Of a stretch of DNA of 62,752 bases, positions 49,691 to 58,223 are shown piece by piece (within the stretch, counting starts at the first letter, position 1; each line of letters begins with the position of its first letter). The translations under genes and the position numbers were made by a program. The DNA is from Streptomyces muensis. Lineage in GTDB: Bacteria > Actinomycetota > Actinomycetes > Streptomycetales > Streptomycetaceae. The stretch lies in the NCBI RefSeq assembly GCF_021474425.1, contig NZ_JAKEIP010000025.1, positions 1-62,752 of the forward strand, in the 5' to 3' direction. The notes under the pieces were generated by a model. That model did not search any database and was not told the origin of the DNA. It saw nothing but the letters and a program-made list of their open reading frames with translations.

Positions 49691-50878
49691 ATGACGGCCT
49701 GTGCGATCGAGCCTGCGGCGGAGCATGAGGACGACGACGCGCCTCGGGCGGGATGCAGCATCACGGCGGACGGTTCCTACGCCGCCCGTCTCGCGCCGGC
49801 AGGCGACTGCTGGTTCCCGGAGCGCTGGACCCTGGACGGCCCCGAGCCGTACGCCGTGCCACTGCCCGCCCACCAGCCGGAGGAGCCCGGCACCGAGGTG
49901 CAGCCCATGGGCGACGGGCGGGTCCTGATCTGCCGTCCGACCGACGGACGGCACCTGTTCTCGCTGCTGTATCCGACCGGCCCCGGCACCGGTGAGCTGC
50001 CGCTGGGCGCGGTGCGCTGCTCGGACGACCAGACCCGGCTGCGGCTGCTGCCTCCGGCACCCGGCGGCGACAAGGCGTACGCCCTCGCGGTGGGCCGGCG
50101 CTCCAGCGCGGTGTGGCTGGTGGCCGGGGGCGCCTTCGGACCGGAGCGGCTCGCGGAGGTCCCGGGGCGCTGTTCGGGCGGGGTGTGGCTGGACCGGGGC
50201 GGGCGGATGCTGGCGCTGGACCGGGAGTCCGGGGGCCGTACGAAGGCCGTCGTCGTCGATCTGGAGCGGGGCGGCGAGGTGTCGCCGCTGCTGCAGATCA
50301 CCGAGGACAGCGACGACCGCCTGCCGCTCGCCGACCGGGACAGCGGACTCCTGCTGATCCGGTCGGACGCCCCCTCGCCGGGCCGGGAACGGTTGGGCTG
50401 GGGCGTACTGGGCAGCACCCTGCCGGTCCGTTTCCCGGAGTGCCTGCGGATGCCCGACTGCGAGGTGACCCCGTTCGCGATCCAGCCCGGTCAGGTACTG
50501 ACCCCGGAGGCCTGCGCGGTGGCACTGCGCATCGACGGCCCGGTCGGCACCTGGATCGGAGTCTGGAGCCCGGCCGACCGCCAGGTACACCATCTCCCGG
50601 CACCCGAGGGGTGGTTGGCGGGGGCGGGGTGGTGGACGCGGGAACGTGCCCTGCAACTGCCGTACGCGACGCAGGAGGTGGGGTGCGGCGTGGTCAGCTG
50701 GGAAACGCCGCTCAGGGAGACGCCCCCCAGGGGCGCGGGGAACTGCGCGACCAGCCCCCACGGCGCCGCACCCGGCCACCAACAGGACCCGGCACCCACA
50801 GAACCCCCCTCGCCCCCCACGCGGATGCGTCCCGTGCCGCTACAGCAAGCCCCATTAGGCGGTCTTGTAACGAAGTAG
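49691..50878 (+). CDS. Hypothetical beta-rich protein
   Basis: A 395-residue protein with repeated beta patterns (DGRVLICRPTDGRHLFSLLY, AVWLVAGGAFG, MLALDRESGGRTKAVVVDL) that resemble beta-propeller blades. No signal peptide. ATG 49691 has a GGAGGTG site. The last about 55 codons are translated from the dispersed repeat at 50729-50758 and Pro-rich sequence, so the native end has probably been replaced or extended. Function unknown. Confidence 0.75.
   Translation: MTACAIEPAAEHEDDDAPRAGCSITADGSYAARLAPAGDCWFPERWTLDGPEPYAVPLPAHQPEEPGTEVQPMGDGRVLICRPTDGRHLFSLLYPTGPGTGELPLGAVRCSDDQTRLRLLPPAPGGDKAYALAVGRRSSAVWLVAGGAFGPERLAEVPGRCSGGVWLDRGGRMLALDRESGGRTKAVVVDLERGGEVSPLLQITEDSDDRLPLADRDSGLLLIRSDAPSPGRERLGWGVLGSTLPVRFPECLRMPDCEVTPFAIQPGQVLTPEACAVALRIDGPVGTWIGVWSPADRQVHHLPAPEGWLAGAGWWTRERALQLPYATQEVGCGVVSWETPLRETPPRGAGNCATSPHGAAPGHQQDPAPTEPPSPPTRMRPVPLQQAPLGGLVTK
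50729..50758 (+). repeat. Streptomyces dispersed repeat GGGGCGCGGGGAACTGCGCG
   Basis: GGGGCGCGGGGAACTGCGCG followed by ACCAGCCCC; the same core, inverted, is at 61641-61668. I recall this short element as widespread in Streptomyces chromosomes. Here it sits inside the coding end of the upstream gene. Confidence 0.65.
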
Positions 50879-50973
50879 TGGCGGTTGGCGTGGGCGCCTG
50901 GATTCGCCCCGTGGTGATCCGGTTAAACTCGCCCGGCTGTAAGAAAGATCATGTTGACGGGGTGAGTTTTCCG

Positions 50974-51138
50974 ATGAGTAACGCCAGCACGACCCAGCCG
51001 GGGCCGGCCGACGTTCACGACGTTCAGAAGGCCGCCGGTCACGGCAGGCACCGGGGTCCGGTGTCCGCCCAGGACGGCGAGACGGCCCCCCGCGGCCGTC
51101 ACCGCAAGCCGGTCGAGGAGACCGAGACGGCCGCCTGA
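50974..51138 (+). CDS. Small hydrophilic protein
   Basis: A 54-residue highly charged, His/Gly-rich peptide (KAAGHGRHRGPVS and APRGRHRKP), with typical codon bias and no membrane segment. GTG 50962 is an in-frame alternative start. An AAACT-type -10 region (GGTTAAACT) about 35 bp upstream and a downstream terminator support a separate transcript. Unknown function. Confidence 0.55.
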   Translation: MSNASTTQPGPADVHDVQKAAGHGRHRGPVSAQDGETAPRGRHRKPVEETETAA

Positions 51139-51160
51139 CGCCACACGCGAGCAACGGCAC

Positions 51161-51193
51161 ACGGCCCTGTCCCTCACAAGGGGGCAGGGCCGT
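51161..51193. terminator. Bidirectional terminator hairpin
   Basis: ACGGCCCTG (51161-51169) pairs with CAGGGCCGT (51185-51193). It lies between the convergent 50974-51138 and 51213-52151 genes. Confidence 0.7.
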
Positions 51194-51212
51194 CGCCGTA
51201 CTCACTCCCGGC

Positions 51213-52151
51213 TCACTCCCGTTTCAGCCCCAGTACCTCCGCCGCCGCGAACGTCTCCCCCGGCGGCCGCCGCGCGTAGTGCGGACCGAGTACGGCGTCC
51301 AACTCGTCGTAGGTGAACGTCTCCTGCTTGCTGTCGAACTTCGCCCGTACCTGTGGCCGGTCGACGACCGCCACCATGCCGCCGTGGACGACGAGCAGCT
51401 GCCCGTTGATCCGGGCGGCGGCCGGTGAGGCCAGGTAGCCGACGAGCGGGGCGACGTGCTCGGGCCCGAGCGGGTCCAGGCCGTCCTGCGGGCGGGCGAG
51501 GCCCGCGAAGACGTCCTCGGTCATCCGGGTGCGGGCGCGCGGGCAGATGGCGTTGGCGGTGACGCCGTACTTGGCGAGGGCGAGGGCGGTGGAGGTGGTG
51601 AGTCCGACGATGCCGCCCTTCGCGGCGGCGTAGTTGGGCTGCCCGGCCGATCCTGCCAGGAACGCCTCCGAGGAGGTGTTCACGATCCGCCCGTAGACCT
51701 GGCCGCCCGCCGACTTGGACCGCTCGCGCCAGTGCGCGGAGGCGAAGTGCGTGGTGTTGAAGTGGCCCTTGAGATGGACACGGATCACCGCGTCCCACTC
51801 CTGCTCGGTCATGGAGAAGACCATGCGGTCGCGCAGGATGCCCGCGTTGTTGACGAGGATGTCCAGTTTCCCGAACTCGTCGATCGCCAAGTGCACGAGT
51901 TCCCCGGCCTGTTGGAAGTCGGCGACGTCACCGGTGTGGGCGAGTGCCTTGCCGCCCGCCCGGCGTATCTCGGCGGCGACCTGCTCGGCGGGGGCGGCGG
52001 AGGCCTCGCCGGAACCGTCCCGGCCGGGCTGTCCGTAGTCGTTGACGACGACGGCCGCGCCGAGCCGGGCCAGCTCCAGGGCCTCGGCCCGGCCGAGTCC
52101 GCGACCGGCGCCGGTGACGATCGCCGACAGTCCCTCAAGTGGGAGTGACAT
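51213..52151 (-). CDS. SDR-family oxidoreductase, Hsd4A-like
   Basis: A 312-residue short-chain dehydrogenase: cofactor motif VTGAGRGLGRA, structural NNAG, catalytic Ser in NTSSEAFL and Y-x3-K in YAAAKGG. The VVVNDYG segment and the length are those of MFE-2/Hsd4A-type 3-hydroxyacyl-CoA dehydrogenases in beta-oxidation of sterol or acyl side chains. Start ATG 52151 with an AAGGGA site. Last gene of a three-gene operon behind a KstR-type box, with MaoC and alcohol dehydrogenase genes. Confidence 0.75.
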   Translation of the reverse strand: MSLPLEGLSAIVTGAGRGLGRAEALELARLGAAVVVNDYGQPGRDGSGEASAAPAEQVAAEIRRAGGKALAHTGDVADFQQAGELVHLAIDEFGKLDILVNNAGILRDRMVFSMTEQEWDAVIRVHLKGHFNTTHFASAHWRERSKSAGGQVYGRIVNTSSEAFLAGSAGQPNYAAAKGGIVGLTTSTALALAKYGVTANAICPRARTRMTEDVFAGLARPQDGLDPLGPEHVAPLVGYLASPAAARINGQLLVVHGGMVAVVDRPQVRAKFDSKQETFTYDELDAVLGPHYARRPPGETFAAAEVLGLKRE

Positions 52152-52228
52152 CAACGTCCCTTCGCAGCGGGGGTGTTCGGGTCGGGCTTCGCGGGAGGGG
52201 TTTCGCGGTCGGGCTCCGCGGGCGGGAT

Positions 52229-53305
52229 TCAGATCTCGATGCACGTACGCAGCGCCGTGCCCGTCCGCATCTGGTCCAGGGCCTCGTTGATCTCGGTCAG
52301 CGGCACCCGGTGGGTGATCAGGCCGGCGAGGTCGATGCGGCCCGCGCGCCACAGCGCGATCGTCCGCTCGTAGGAGCGCAGTACGTCTCCGCCGCCGTAC
52401 ATGGACGGCAGGATCCGCTTCTCGTCGAAGAACAGCTCGAACATGTTGAGCTGGAGGAAGTCGTCCATGGCGCCCGCGCCGACGACGACGAGCGTGCCAC
52501 CGCGCCGGGTGTTCTCGTACGCGGTCCGGGCGGTGGCGGACCTGCCGACGACCTCGAAGACGTAGTCGAAGCCCTCGCCGGCTGTGACCTGCTGCTTGGC
52601 GTCGGCCAGGCCGTCCGGGGAGACGGCCTTCGTGGCGCCGAACCTGAGCGCGGACTCGCGGCGCGAGGCGACCGGGTCGACGGCGACTATCTCGGCGGCG
52701 CCCTTGAGCCGGGCGCCCTGGATCGCGGAGATGCCGACGCCGCCGCAGCCGATGACGGCGACCGACGAACCGGCTTCCACATCGGCGGTGTTGAGCGCGG
52801 CACCGAGCCCGGTCGTCACCCCGCAGCCGATGAGGGCGGCGATGTCGAAGGGCACGTCGTCGGGGATCGGCACCGCGCAGCCGGCGTCGACCACGACCTC
52901 CTCGGCGAAGGTGCCGGTGCCGGCGAAGCCGAAGACGTCCCCGGTGGGGCGCTTGAAGTTGGAGGTGCCGGCGTTCATGAACCCGGCCAGGCACAGCTCG
53001 GTCTGGCCGCGCTTGCAGGCGGGACAGGCACCGCAGGCCGGCAGCCAGCAGACGACGACCCGGTCGCCGGGCTTCAGATGACGGACGCCCTCCCCGACTT
53101 CGAGGATCTCGCCGGCGCCCTCGTGACCGGGGACGAAGGGCGCGGGCTGGGGCAGTACGCCGTTCATCGCGGACAGGTCCGAGTGGCACAGCCCGGTGGC
53201 CCGCACCCGGACCCTCACCCGGCCGGGCCCGAAGCCCACCGCCTCGACGTCGTCGAGGACCTCCAGCTTGTCCTGGCCGGTCTCGTGCAGTACGGCTGCG
53301 CGCAT
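52229..53305 (-). CDS. Zinc-dependent alcohol dehydrogenase
   Basis: A 358-residue MDR dehydrogenase. The catalytic zinc site is GLCHSD and GHEGAGEIL, the structural zinc CGACPACKRGQTELC has all four cysteines, and the NAD site is GCGGVGISAIQGARL. It oxidises an alcohol with NAD(P)+, probably of a CoA-linked or sterol-type substrate given the neighbours. ATG 53305 has a GGGGAG site. It follows the MaoC gene by 64 bp on the same strand. Confidence 0.8.
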   Translation of the reverse strand: MRAAVLHETGQDKLEVLDDVEAVGFGPGRVRVRVRATGLCHSDLSAMNGVLPQPAPFVPGHEGAGEILEVGEGVRHLKPGDRVVVCWLPACGACPACKRGQTELCLAGFMNAGTSNFKRPTGDVFGFAGTGTFAEEVVVDAGCAVPIPDDVPFDIAALIGCGVTTGLGAALNTADVEAGSSVAVIGCGGVGISAIQGARLKGAAEIVAVDPVASRRESALRFGATKAVSPDGLADAKQQVTAGEGFDYVFEVVGRSATARTAYENTRRGGTLVVVGAGAMDDFLQLNMFELFFDEKRILPSMYGGGDVLRSYERTIALWRAGRIDLAGLITHRVPLTEINEALDQMRTGTALRTCIEI

Positions 53306-53369
53306 GGTGCGGGCTCCCCTCGTGCGGCGTTCTGGTCTCAGGTCTGTTCGACGTCGGGAGTGCTCGGTG

Positions 53370-54227
53370 TCAGGTGTGTTCGACGACGGTGTCGGCGAGG
53401 ACGGGCGCGTCCTCCCGCTCGACGGCGCTGACGGCGACCCGTACGGCACCCTCCTGCCGCCACATGCGGATGCGCAGGGTCTCGCCGGGGTACACGACGC
53501 CGGCGAACCGGGTGACGTAGGACCGCACCCGGGTCACGTCGCCGCCCAGCAGCGTGTCGACGACGGCCTTGAGGGTGATGCCGTAGGTGCACAGCCCGTG
53601 CAGGATGGGCCGTTCGAACCCGGCGACCTTGGCGAACTCGGGGTCGGCGTGCAGCGGGTTCCAGTCGCCGGAGAGGCGGTAGAGCAGGGCCTGGTCCTCG
53701 CGGATCGGCCGCTCGACGGTCCGGTCGGGCTCGCCGGTCGGGGCGTCGAGGCGGGCGGACGGCCCCCGGTCGCCTCCCCACCCGCCTTCCCCCCGTACGA
53801 AGATCTGGGCGTCGTTGGTCCACAACGGGCCCTCGGTGTCGGCGACTTCGGTCCGCAGGACCAGGACGGCCGCCTTGCCCTTGTCGTACACGGCGGCGAT
53901 GCGGTGGGTGGCGGTGGCGGTGCCCGTCGCCGGGAGGGGCCGGTGGACGGTGAGCGACTGGCCGCCGTGCAGGACGCGGGCGAGGTCGACCTCGATGCCC
54001 GGCATGGACAGTCCGCTGATCACTCCGGGCGAGCCGGAGCCGGCGACGGTGGCGAAGCTGGGCAGGACGTGCAGTCGGGACTCCAGGGTGTAGCGCAGCT
54101 CGTCGGGGTCGGTGGCCGGGACGCCCGCGCCGATGCCGAGGTGGTAGAGCTGGACGTCCTTGGAGTTCCAGGAGATCTCGCCGGTCCGCGGTTCGGCGGC
54201 GAGTGCCTTGGCTGCGTCGATGGGCAT
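53370..54227 (-). CDS. MaoC-like enoyl-CoA hydratase, Hsd4B-like
   Basis: A 285-residue double hot-dog hydratase 2, the size of Hsd4B. The hydratase motif is SGDWNPLHADPEFAKVAGF with catalytic D-x4-H, followed by ILHGLCTYGI. N-terminal hot-dog half (1-145) lacks the motif, as usual. It hydrates enoyl-CoA in beta-oxidation. ATG 54227 follows AGGAG. First gene of the MaoC-ADH-SDR operon, 83 bp downstream of the KstR-type operator. Confidence 0.8.
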   Translation of the reverse strand: MPIDAAKALAAEPRTGEISWNSKDVQLYHLGIGAGVPATDPDELRYTLESRLHVLPSFATVAGSGSPGVISGLSMPGIEVDLARVLHGGQSLTVHRPLPATGTATATHRIAAVYDKGKAAVLVLRTEVADTEGPLWTNDAQIFVRGEGGWGGDRGPSARLDAPTGEPDRTVERPIREDQALLYRLSGDWNPLHADPEFAKVAGFERPILHGLCTYGITLKAVVDTLLGGDVTRVRSYVTRFAGVVYPGETLRIRMWRQEGAVRVAVSAVEREDAPVLADTVVEHT

Positions 54228-54309
54228 ACGGCTCCTGACAGTGGCTTCGGTCAAGACCCCGGTACGGCCGTCCGCACCGTCGGCCGCACCGAGGTCGTCG
54301 CGGGCCGAT

Positions 54310-54323
54310 CTAGAACGCGTTCC
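54310..54323. promoter_or_regulatory. KstR-type operator
   Basis: TAGAACGCGTTCCA matches the KstR consensus TNNAACNNGTTNNA at every fixed position. It is 83 bp upstream of the MaoC gene. KstR is the TetR-family repressor of sterol catabolism in actinobacteria, released by sterol-derived CoA thioesters. Confidence 0.65.
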
Positions 54324-54509
54324 AGTCCGGCGACCTCTGTATAGCCGAGCGCAGCGCAGTTGTGAAGGCTCCTGACGGGGTGTCAGGTCTCTGGGTGTCA
54401 GGTCCGCCCGCCCGGTTCCCCCGGTCCGGCGCACCCATGACATTTGTCCTGCCGGAGTGCGGACAACCGCCCCTGCCGGGCACGGCCCTCGATCCGTAGC
54501 GTCGCAGGC

Positions 54510-55811
54510 ATGACACTGAGGACGGAACCGAGGATGGGGCCGGGGACGAATCCGGAGACAGACCCAGGGACTGCACCGAAGGCGGAACCGGCGAGCGGGG
54601 GGCGGGACATGTCCTGGATACGCAAGGTGTCGTGCGCGCCGACCCCCCTACGGGCCGGACGGCTCCCGGACACCCCGGGCCCGCACCCCACCGGCTTCGC
54701 CCTGCTGCCATGGCTGCTGCTCGGGATGGGCTCCTTCTCCAACCTCTTCCAGGACCGGACCCCCAACCCCTGGATCGGCGGCCTGGGCCTGCTCACCTTC
54801 AACTCGCTCTACATCTACATAGCGACCCGCGCCTTCGTGAAGGAGAAGCGCGAGGCCCGTTCCACGCGGGTCGCGCTGGCCGCGCTGGCGGCGGTGACCT
54901 GCGCGCTCGGCATGGGCTACGGCGGTTCCTGGCTGCTGTTCTTCCCTCTGCTCGGGCTGGCCACGGGGGCGGCCGTACGGATGCCGCGGCTGCGTTGGGC
55001 GGGGGCCGCGGTGACCGTGCTCTCGGGGGTGACGGCGTTCGTACGGGACGGCTGGGGCGGCCTCGACATCGCGTACGCCACCTGGATCTCGACGATCGTG
55101 ACGGCGGCGATCCTCTCCCTGTCCGAGGCGGTACGGGAACTGCGGGCCGCCCGCGAGGAACTGGCGCGGCGCGCGGTCGAGGAGGAACGTCTGCGCTTCT
55201 CCCGCGATCTGCATGATCTGCTCGGTCACACCCTCTCGGTGATCGTGGTCAAGTCGGAGGCGGCGCGGCGGCTGGCGTCCCGCGACGTGGACGCCGCGCT
55301 GGCCCAGGTCGTCGACATCGAGTCCGTCGGCCGGCAGGCGCTCACGGAGATCCGGGAGGCGGTGACGGGCTATCGGAACGGGAGCCTGGCGACGGAGCTG
55401 GACCGCGCGAGCTCGGCCCTGTCGGCGGCCGGCGTGACTCCTCGCATCACCCGGTCAGGCGCTCCGCTCGCGCCGCGCACCGAGGCCCTGCTGGGCTGGG
55501 TGGTGCGCGAGGCGGTCACCAACGTCGTACGGCACAGCGACGCGTCCCACTGCGAGATCACCGTCTCCGGCACCCCGGAACGAGCCCACCTCACCGTCAC
55601 CGACGACGGCACCGGCACACCCGTCACCACCTCCCGTGAGGGCATCGGCGGCACCGGCCTGAGGGGCCTGACGGAACGCCTCGCCGCGGCGGGCGGCACG
55701 CTGACGGCGGGGCCGGGGCCGCGACGCGGGTTCGTGGTGAGGGCGGAACTGCCGGTGGAGGCATCAGAGTTGAGGGACGTACGCTCACCTCTCAGCCCGT
55801 CCGGCGTTTGA
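54510..55811 (+). CDS. DesK-like sensor histidine kinase
   Basis: A 433-residue kinase: five to six membrane helices (about 55-200; LLPWLLLGMGSFSNL, LALAALAAVTCALGMGY and others), HisKA_3 motif FSRDLHDLLGHTLSVI, and HATPase motifs VVREAVTNVVRHSDASH and GIGGTGLRGLTERL. Such kinases sense membrane state or stress. Its stop lies inside a dispersed repeat that separates it from the response regulator by about 150 bp. Start ATG 54510. Confidence 0.85.
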   Translation: MTLRTEPRMGPGTNPETDPGTAPKAEPASGGRDMSWIRKVSCAPTPLRAGRLPDTPGPHPTGFALLPWLLLGMGSFSNLFQDRTPNPWIGGLGLLTFNSLYIYIATRAFVKEKREARSTRVALAALAAVTCALGMGYGGSWLLFFPLLGLATGAAVRMPRLRWAGAAVTVLSGVTAFVRDGWGGLDIAYATWISTIVTAAILSLSEAVRELRAAREELARRAVEEERLRFSRDLHDLLGHTLSVIVVKSEAARRLASRDVDAALAQVVDIESVGRQALTEIREAVTGYRNGSLATELDRASSALSAAGVTPRITRSGAPLAPRTEALLGWVVREAVTNVVRHSDASHCEITVSGTPERAHLTVTDDGTGTPVTTSREGIGGTGLRGLTERLAAAGGTLTAGPGPRRGFVVRAELPVEASELRDVRSPLSPSGV

Positions 55812-55888
55812 GGACGAGGCCCGAAGGGCCGACAGCGGGGGTCTGGGGGCGGCAGCCCCCAGGGACGGGACGGGTAGGGGCGGCGAGG
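55796..55888 (+). repeat. Streptomyces dispersed repeat with terminator-like hairpin
   Basis: Contains CCGTCCGGCGTTTGAGGAC, GAGGCCCGAAGGGCC and a strong hairpin CTGGGGGC-GGCA-GCCCCCAG (55843-55862). I recall this type of unit between many Streptomyces genes. It supplies the last codons and stop of the kinase gene. Confidence 0.7.
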
Positions 55889-55962
55889 GCGACCACCAGT
55901 CCCGTGGCGAACGGACACGCACGCCAGGCTTCGCGGAGCGCCCCGCGTCCTACTCTTGGGCC

Positions 55963-56604
55963 GTGAACGAGATGCCCCGGGATCACCGCCCCACCAAGTC
56001 CATCCGGATCCTGCTCGCCGAGGACCAGGGCATGATGCGCGGCGCTCTCGCCTTACTGCTCGGGATGGAGCCGGACATCGAGGTCGTGGCCCAGGTCTCG
56101 ACCGGGGACAAGATCGTGGACGCCGCTCTCGTCCACCGCCCGGACGTAGCCCTCCTCGACATCGAACTCCCCGCCCGCAGCGGCCTGGACGCCGCGGCCG
56201 AGCTGCGCGACCAGGTCCCCGACTGCCGGGTGCTGATCCTGACGACGTTCGGCCGCCCCGGCTATCTGCGCCGGGCCATGGAGGCCGGCGCCGCCGGTTT
56301 CCTGGTCAAGGACGGCCCCGTGGAGGAACTCGCCGCAGCCGTCCGCCGCGTACTGACCGGCGAGACGGTCATCGACCCGGCCCTCGCCGCGGCCGCGCTC
56401 AGCGCCGGCCCCAACCCGCTCACCGCCCGCGAGTGCGACGTCCTCAACGCCTCCACGGACGGCGCGACGGTCGCCGACATCGCGACCAGGCTCCACCTGT
56501 CCGAGTCCACGGTCCGCAACTACCTCTCCTCCGCCATCGGCAAGACGGGCACCCGCAACCGCATGGAGGCACTGCGGGAGGCACGTCAGCAGGGGTGGCT
56601 GTGA
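55963..56604 (+). CDS. DesR-like LuxR-type response regulator
   Basis: A 213-residue regulator: receiver with LAEDQGMMRGAL, phospho-Asp in VALLDIELPARSG, Thr in ILTTFG and Lys in FLVKDGP; helix-turn-helix LTARECDVLNASTDGATVAD and LSESTVRNYLSSAIGKTGT. It is the partner of the upstream kinase, though separated from it by the dispersed repeat. GTG 55963 is taken as start. Confidence 0.9.
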   Translation: MNEMPRDHRPTKSIRILLAEDQGMMRGALALLLGMEPDIEVVAQVSTGDKIVDAALVHRPDVALLDIELPARSGLDAAAELRDQVPDCRVLILTTFGRPGYLRRAMEAGAAGFLVKDGPVEELAAAVRRVLTGETVIDPALAAAALSAGPNPLTARECDVLNASTDGATVADIATRLHLSESTVRNYLSSAIGKTGTRNRMEALREARQQGWL

Positions 56605-56650
56605 CCTGGGACGCGATCCGCCCGGGCCTCTTCCTTCGTCTTCCTTCGTC

Positions 56651-57520
56651 TTACTTTGTCACCGCCACCGACTTGAACTCCGTCCCCTCTGGGGCCACGC
56701 ACACGAACCAGCTCACCGGCAAGCCGCTCACCCCGCGGATCAGGGGGTTGTCGCTGCCCAGGCGGACCTGTCCCGAAGAGTCGCGTCCGGCGCCCATCGC
56801 CTCCCACACCGTGGGCACCTCGGTGGTCGAACCGTCCTTCCATGTGCAGGTGACCTGCTGAGCGGTACTGGCGACCTGGCCGACGACCAGCCGGTTCGGG
56901 CCCTGCGCGCCGGGGGCCACGGGCATCGCGGCGGCCTCGACGTCCCGGCCGGACAGGTTGTCCTCGCTGGTGAACGTGTCCTCGATCACCACCTGTTCCT
57001 TGCCCGAGTCGCCGTACTCGCGCAGCACGAAGTACGAGGCCTTGCCGACGAGTCCGGAGGCGTCGCGCACATCCACCGGGGTCTGTCCGAAGTTCCGCAT
57101 CGCGGCGAGTTCGACGGACGCCTCGCGCTTGTCGCGCGGTGCCCGCCAGACGTCGATGAGGACTCGCCACTTCTTGCCGTGGTCCGTCCCGCTCGCGAGC
57201 AGGGTCCGCGAGGGCGTGCTCACGTCCGGCGCGGGCGGCGCGGTGGGCGGGCTGGTCGCCACCGAGGTGCCTCGGGTCCCGTCTCCGCCCGGCATCCCGG
57301 CCACCGCCAGCGTCCCGGCCGAGCCCGCCAGGGCCAGGGCCGTCGCCGTGGCCACCGCCCAGCGGCGGGCCTTGCGGCGGCGGCCGCCGCGGAGCACCGC
57401 GTCGTAGGGGGCTATACCGATCTCGACCTCGTCCGCGGCGTCGGCCAGCAGGCCGGCGATGTCCGAGTTGGTCCTGTCGTGGCTCGTCATGCCGTGGTTC
57501 GTCTCCCGGTTCGCGCTCAT
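56651..57520 (-). CDS. Membrane-anchored partner of SigE-family sigma factor
   Basis: A 289-residue protein with a 45-residue cytoplasmic N-terminus rich in acidic residues (IAGLLADAADEVEIGIAPYD), a basic stop (GGRRRKARRW), one membrane helix (about 52-75) and an extracytoplasmic domain (100-289). This matches the anti-sigma-like genes that follow sigma factors of this family in Streptomyces. The ATG at 57520 overlaps the sigma stop as ATGA with a GGAGGGCGGAG site. Confidence 0.75.
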   Translation of the reverse strand: MSANRETNHGMTSHDRTNSDIAGLLADAADEVEIGIAPYDAVLRGGRRRKARRWAVATATALALAGSAGTLAVAGMPGGDGTRGTSVATSPPTAPPAPDVSTPSRTLLASGTDHGKKWRVLIDVWRAPRDKREASVELAAMRNFGQTPVDVRDASGLVGKASYFVLREYGDSGKEQVVIEDTFTSEDNLSGRDVEAAAMPVAPGAQGPNRLVVGQVASTAQQVTCTWKDGSTTEVPTVWEAMGAGRDSSGQVRLGSDNPLIRGVSGLPVSWFVCVAPEGTEFKSVAVTK

Positions 57521-58059
57521 CGGCTCCGCCCTCCCTGCGTGACCATCTCCGCCAGTCCCGGTATGGCGCGGAGTTTCGCGATGCCCTTGGCCGCGTTGCT
57601 CTTCACCGCGCCGATGGAACAGCCCATCGCCTCCGCCGTCTGTGTCTCGGTCAGGTCCTCCCAGTAGCGCAGGACGACTGCTTCCCGCTGCCGTGTCGGC
57701 AGTTGGGTCAGCGCCGCCATCAGGGCGCTGCGGTCGTCGGCCTGGGCGATGCGGTCGCCGCTGTCCGGCACCTCGCGGGCCAGCCCCGAGTCGTCCTTCG
57801 GCGCCAGGAACTCCCGGAGCCGTCGTCGGTGTTTGCGTGCGTGCGCGTTGATCATCACGCGCCGTACATAGGCTTCCGGGTCGTCGGCCGACCCGACCTT
57901 GCGCCAGGCCACATAGACCTGCTCCAGCGTCGACTGCACCAGATCCTCCGCGGCGTGCTGCTCCCCCGTGAGGAGAAATGCCGTCCGCAGCAGGCGTGGC
58001 CAGCGGCCGATGACAAAGCTCTGGAACTCCGAGTCCCGAGCCGCCTTGCGATCCCCCAT
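57517..58059 (-). CDS. SigE-family ECF RNA polymerase sigma factor
   Basis: A 180-residue ECF sigma factor. Region 2 is FLLTGEQHAAEDLVQSTLEQ and VYVAWRKV; region 4 is LPTRQREAVVLRYWEDLTE, QTAEAMGCSIGAVKSNAAK and GIAKLR. It directs RNA polymerase to stress promoters. ATG 58059 has an AAGGAGGTG site 4 nt upstream, which decides it over the longer frame to 58176. Co-expressed with the anchored protein downstream. Confidence 0.9.
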   Translation of the reverse strand: MGDRKAARDSEFQSFVIGRWPRLLRTAFLLTGEQHAAEDLVQSTLEQVYVAWRKVGSADDPEAYVRRVMINAHARKHRRRLREFLAPKDDSGLAREVPDSGDRIAQADDRSALMAALTQLPTRQREAVVLRYWEDLTETQTAEAMGCSIGAVKSNAAKGIAKLRAIPGLAEMVTQGGRSR

Positions 58060-58223
58060 GGGCACCTCCTTGATGAACAAAGGAGTCCATGAGGCCCCCG
58101 GACCGTTGCCTGCGAACGCCCGCCAGTTTTCGCCCGGGCCACAAAGGCCCCTGTTCGCCTCACGCAGCGCAGCCACGTCGCACGCAGCCCCGGCGGCTCA
58201 GGACCCAGCGCAGCCCCGGTGGC

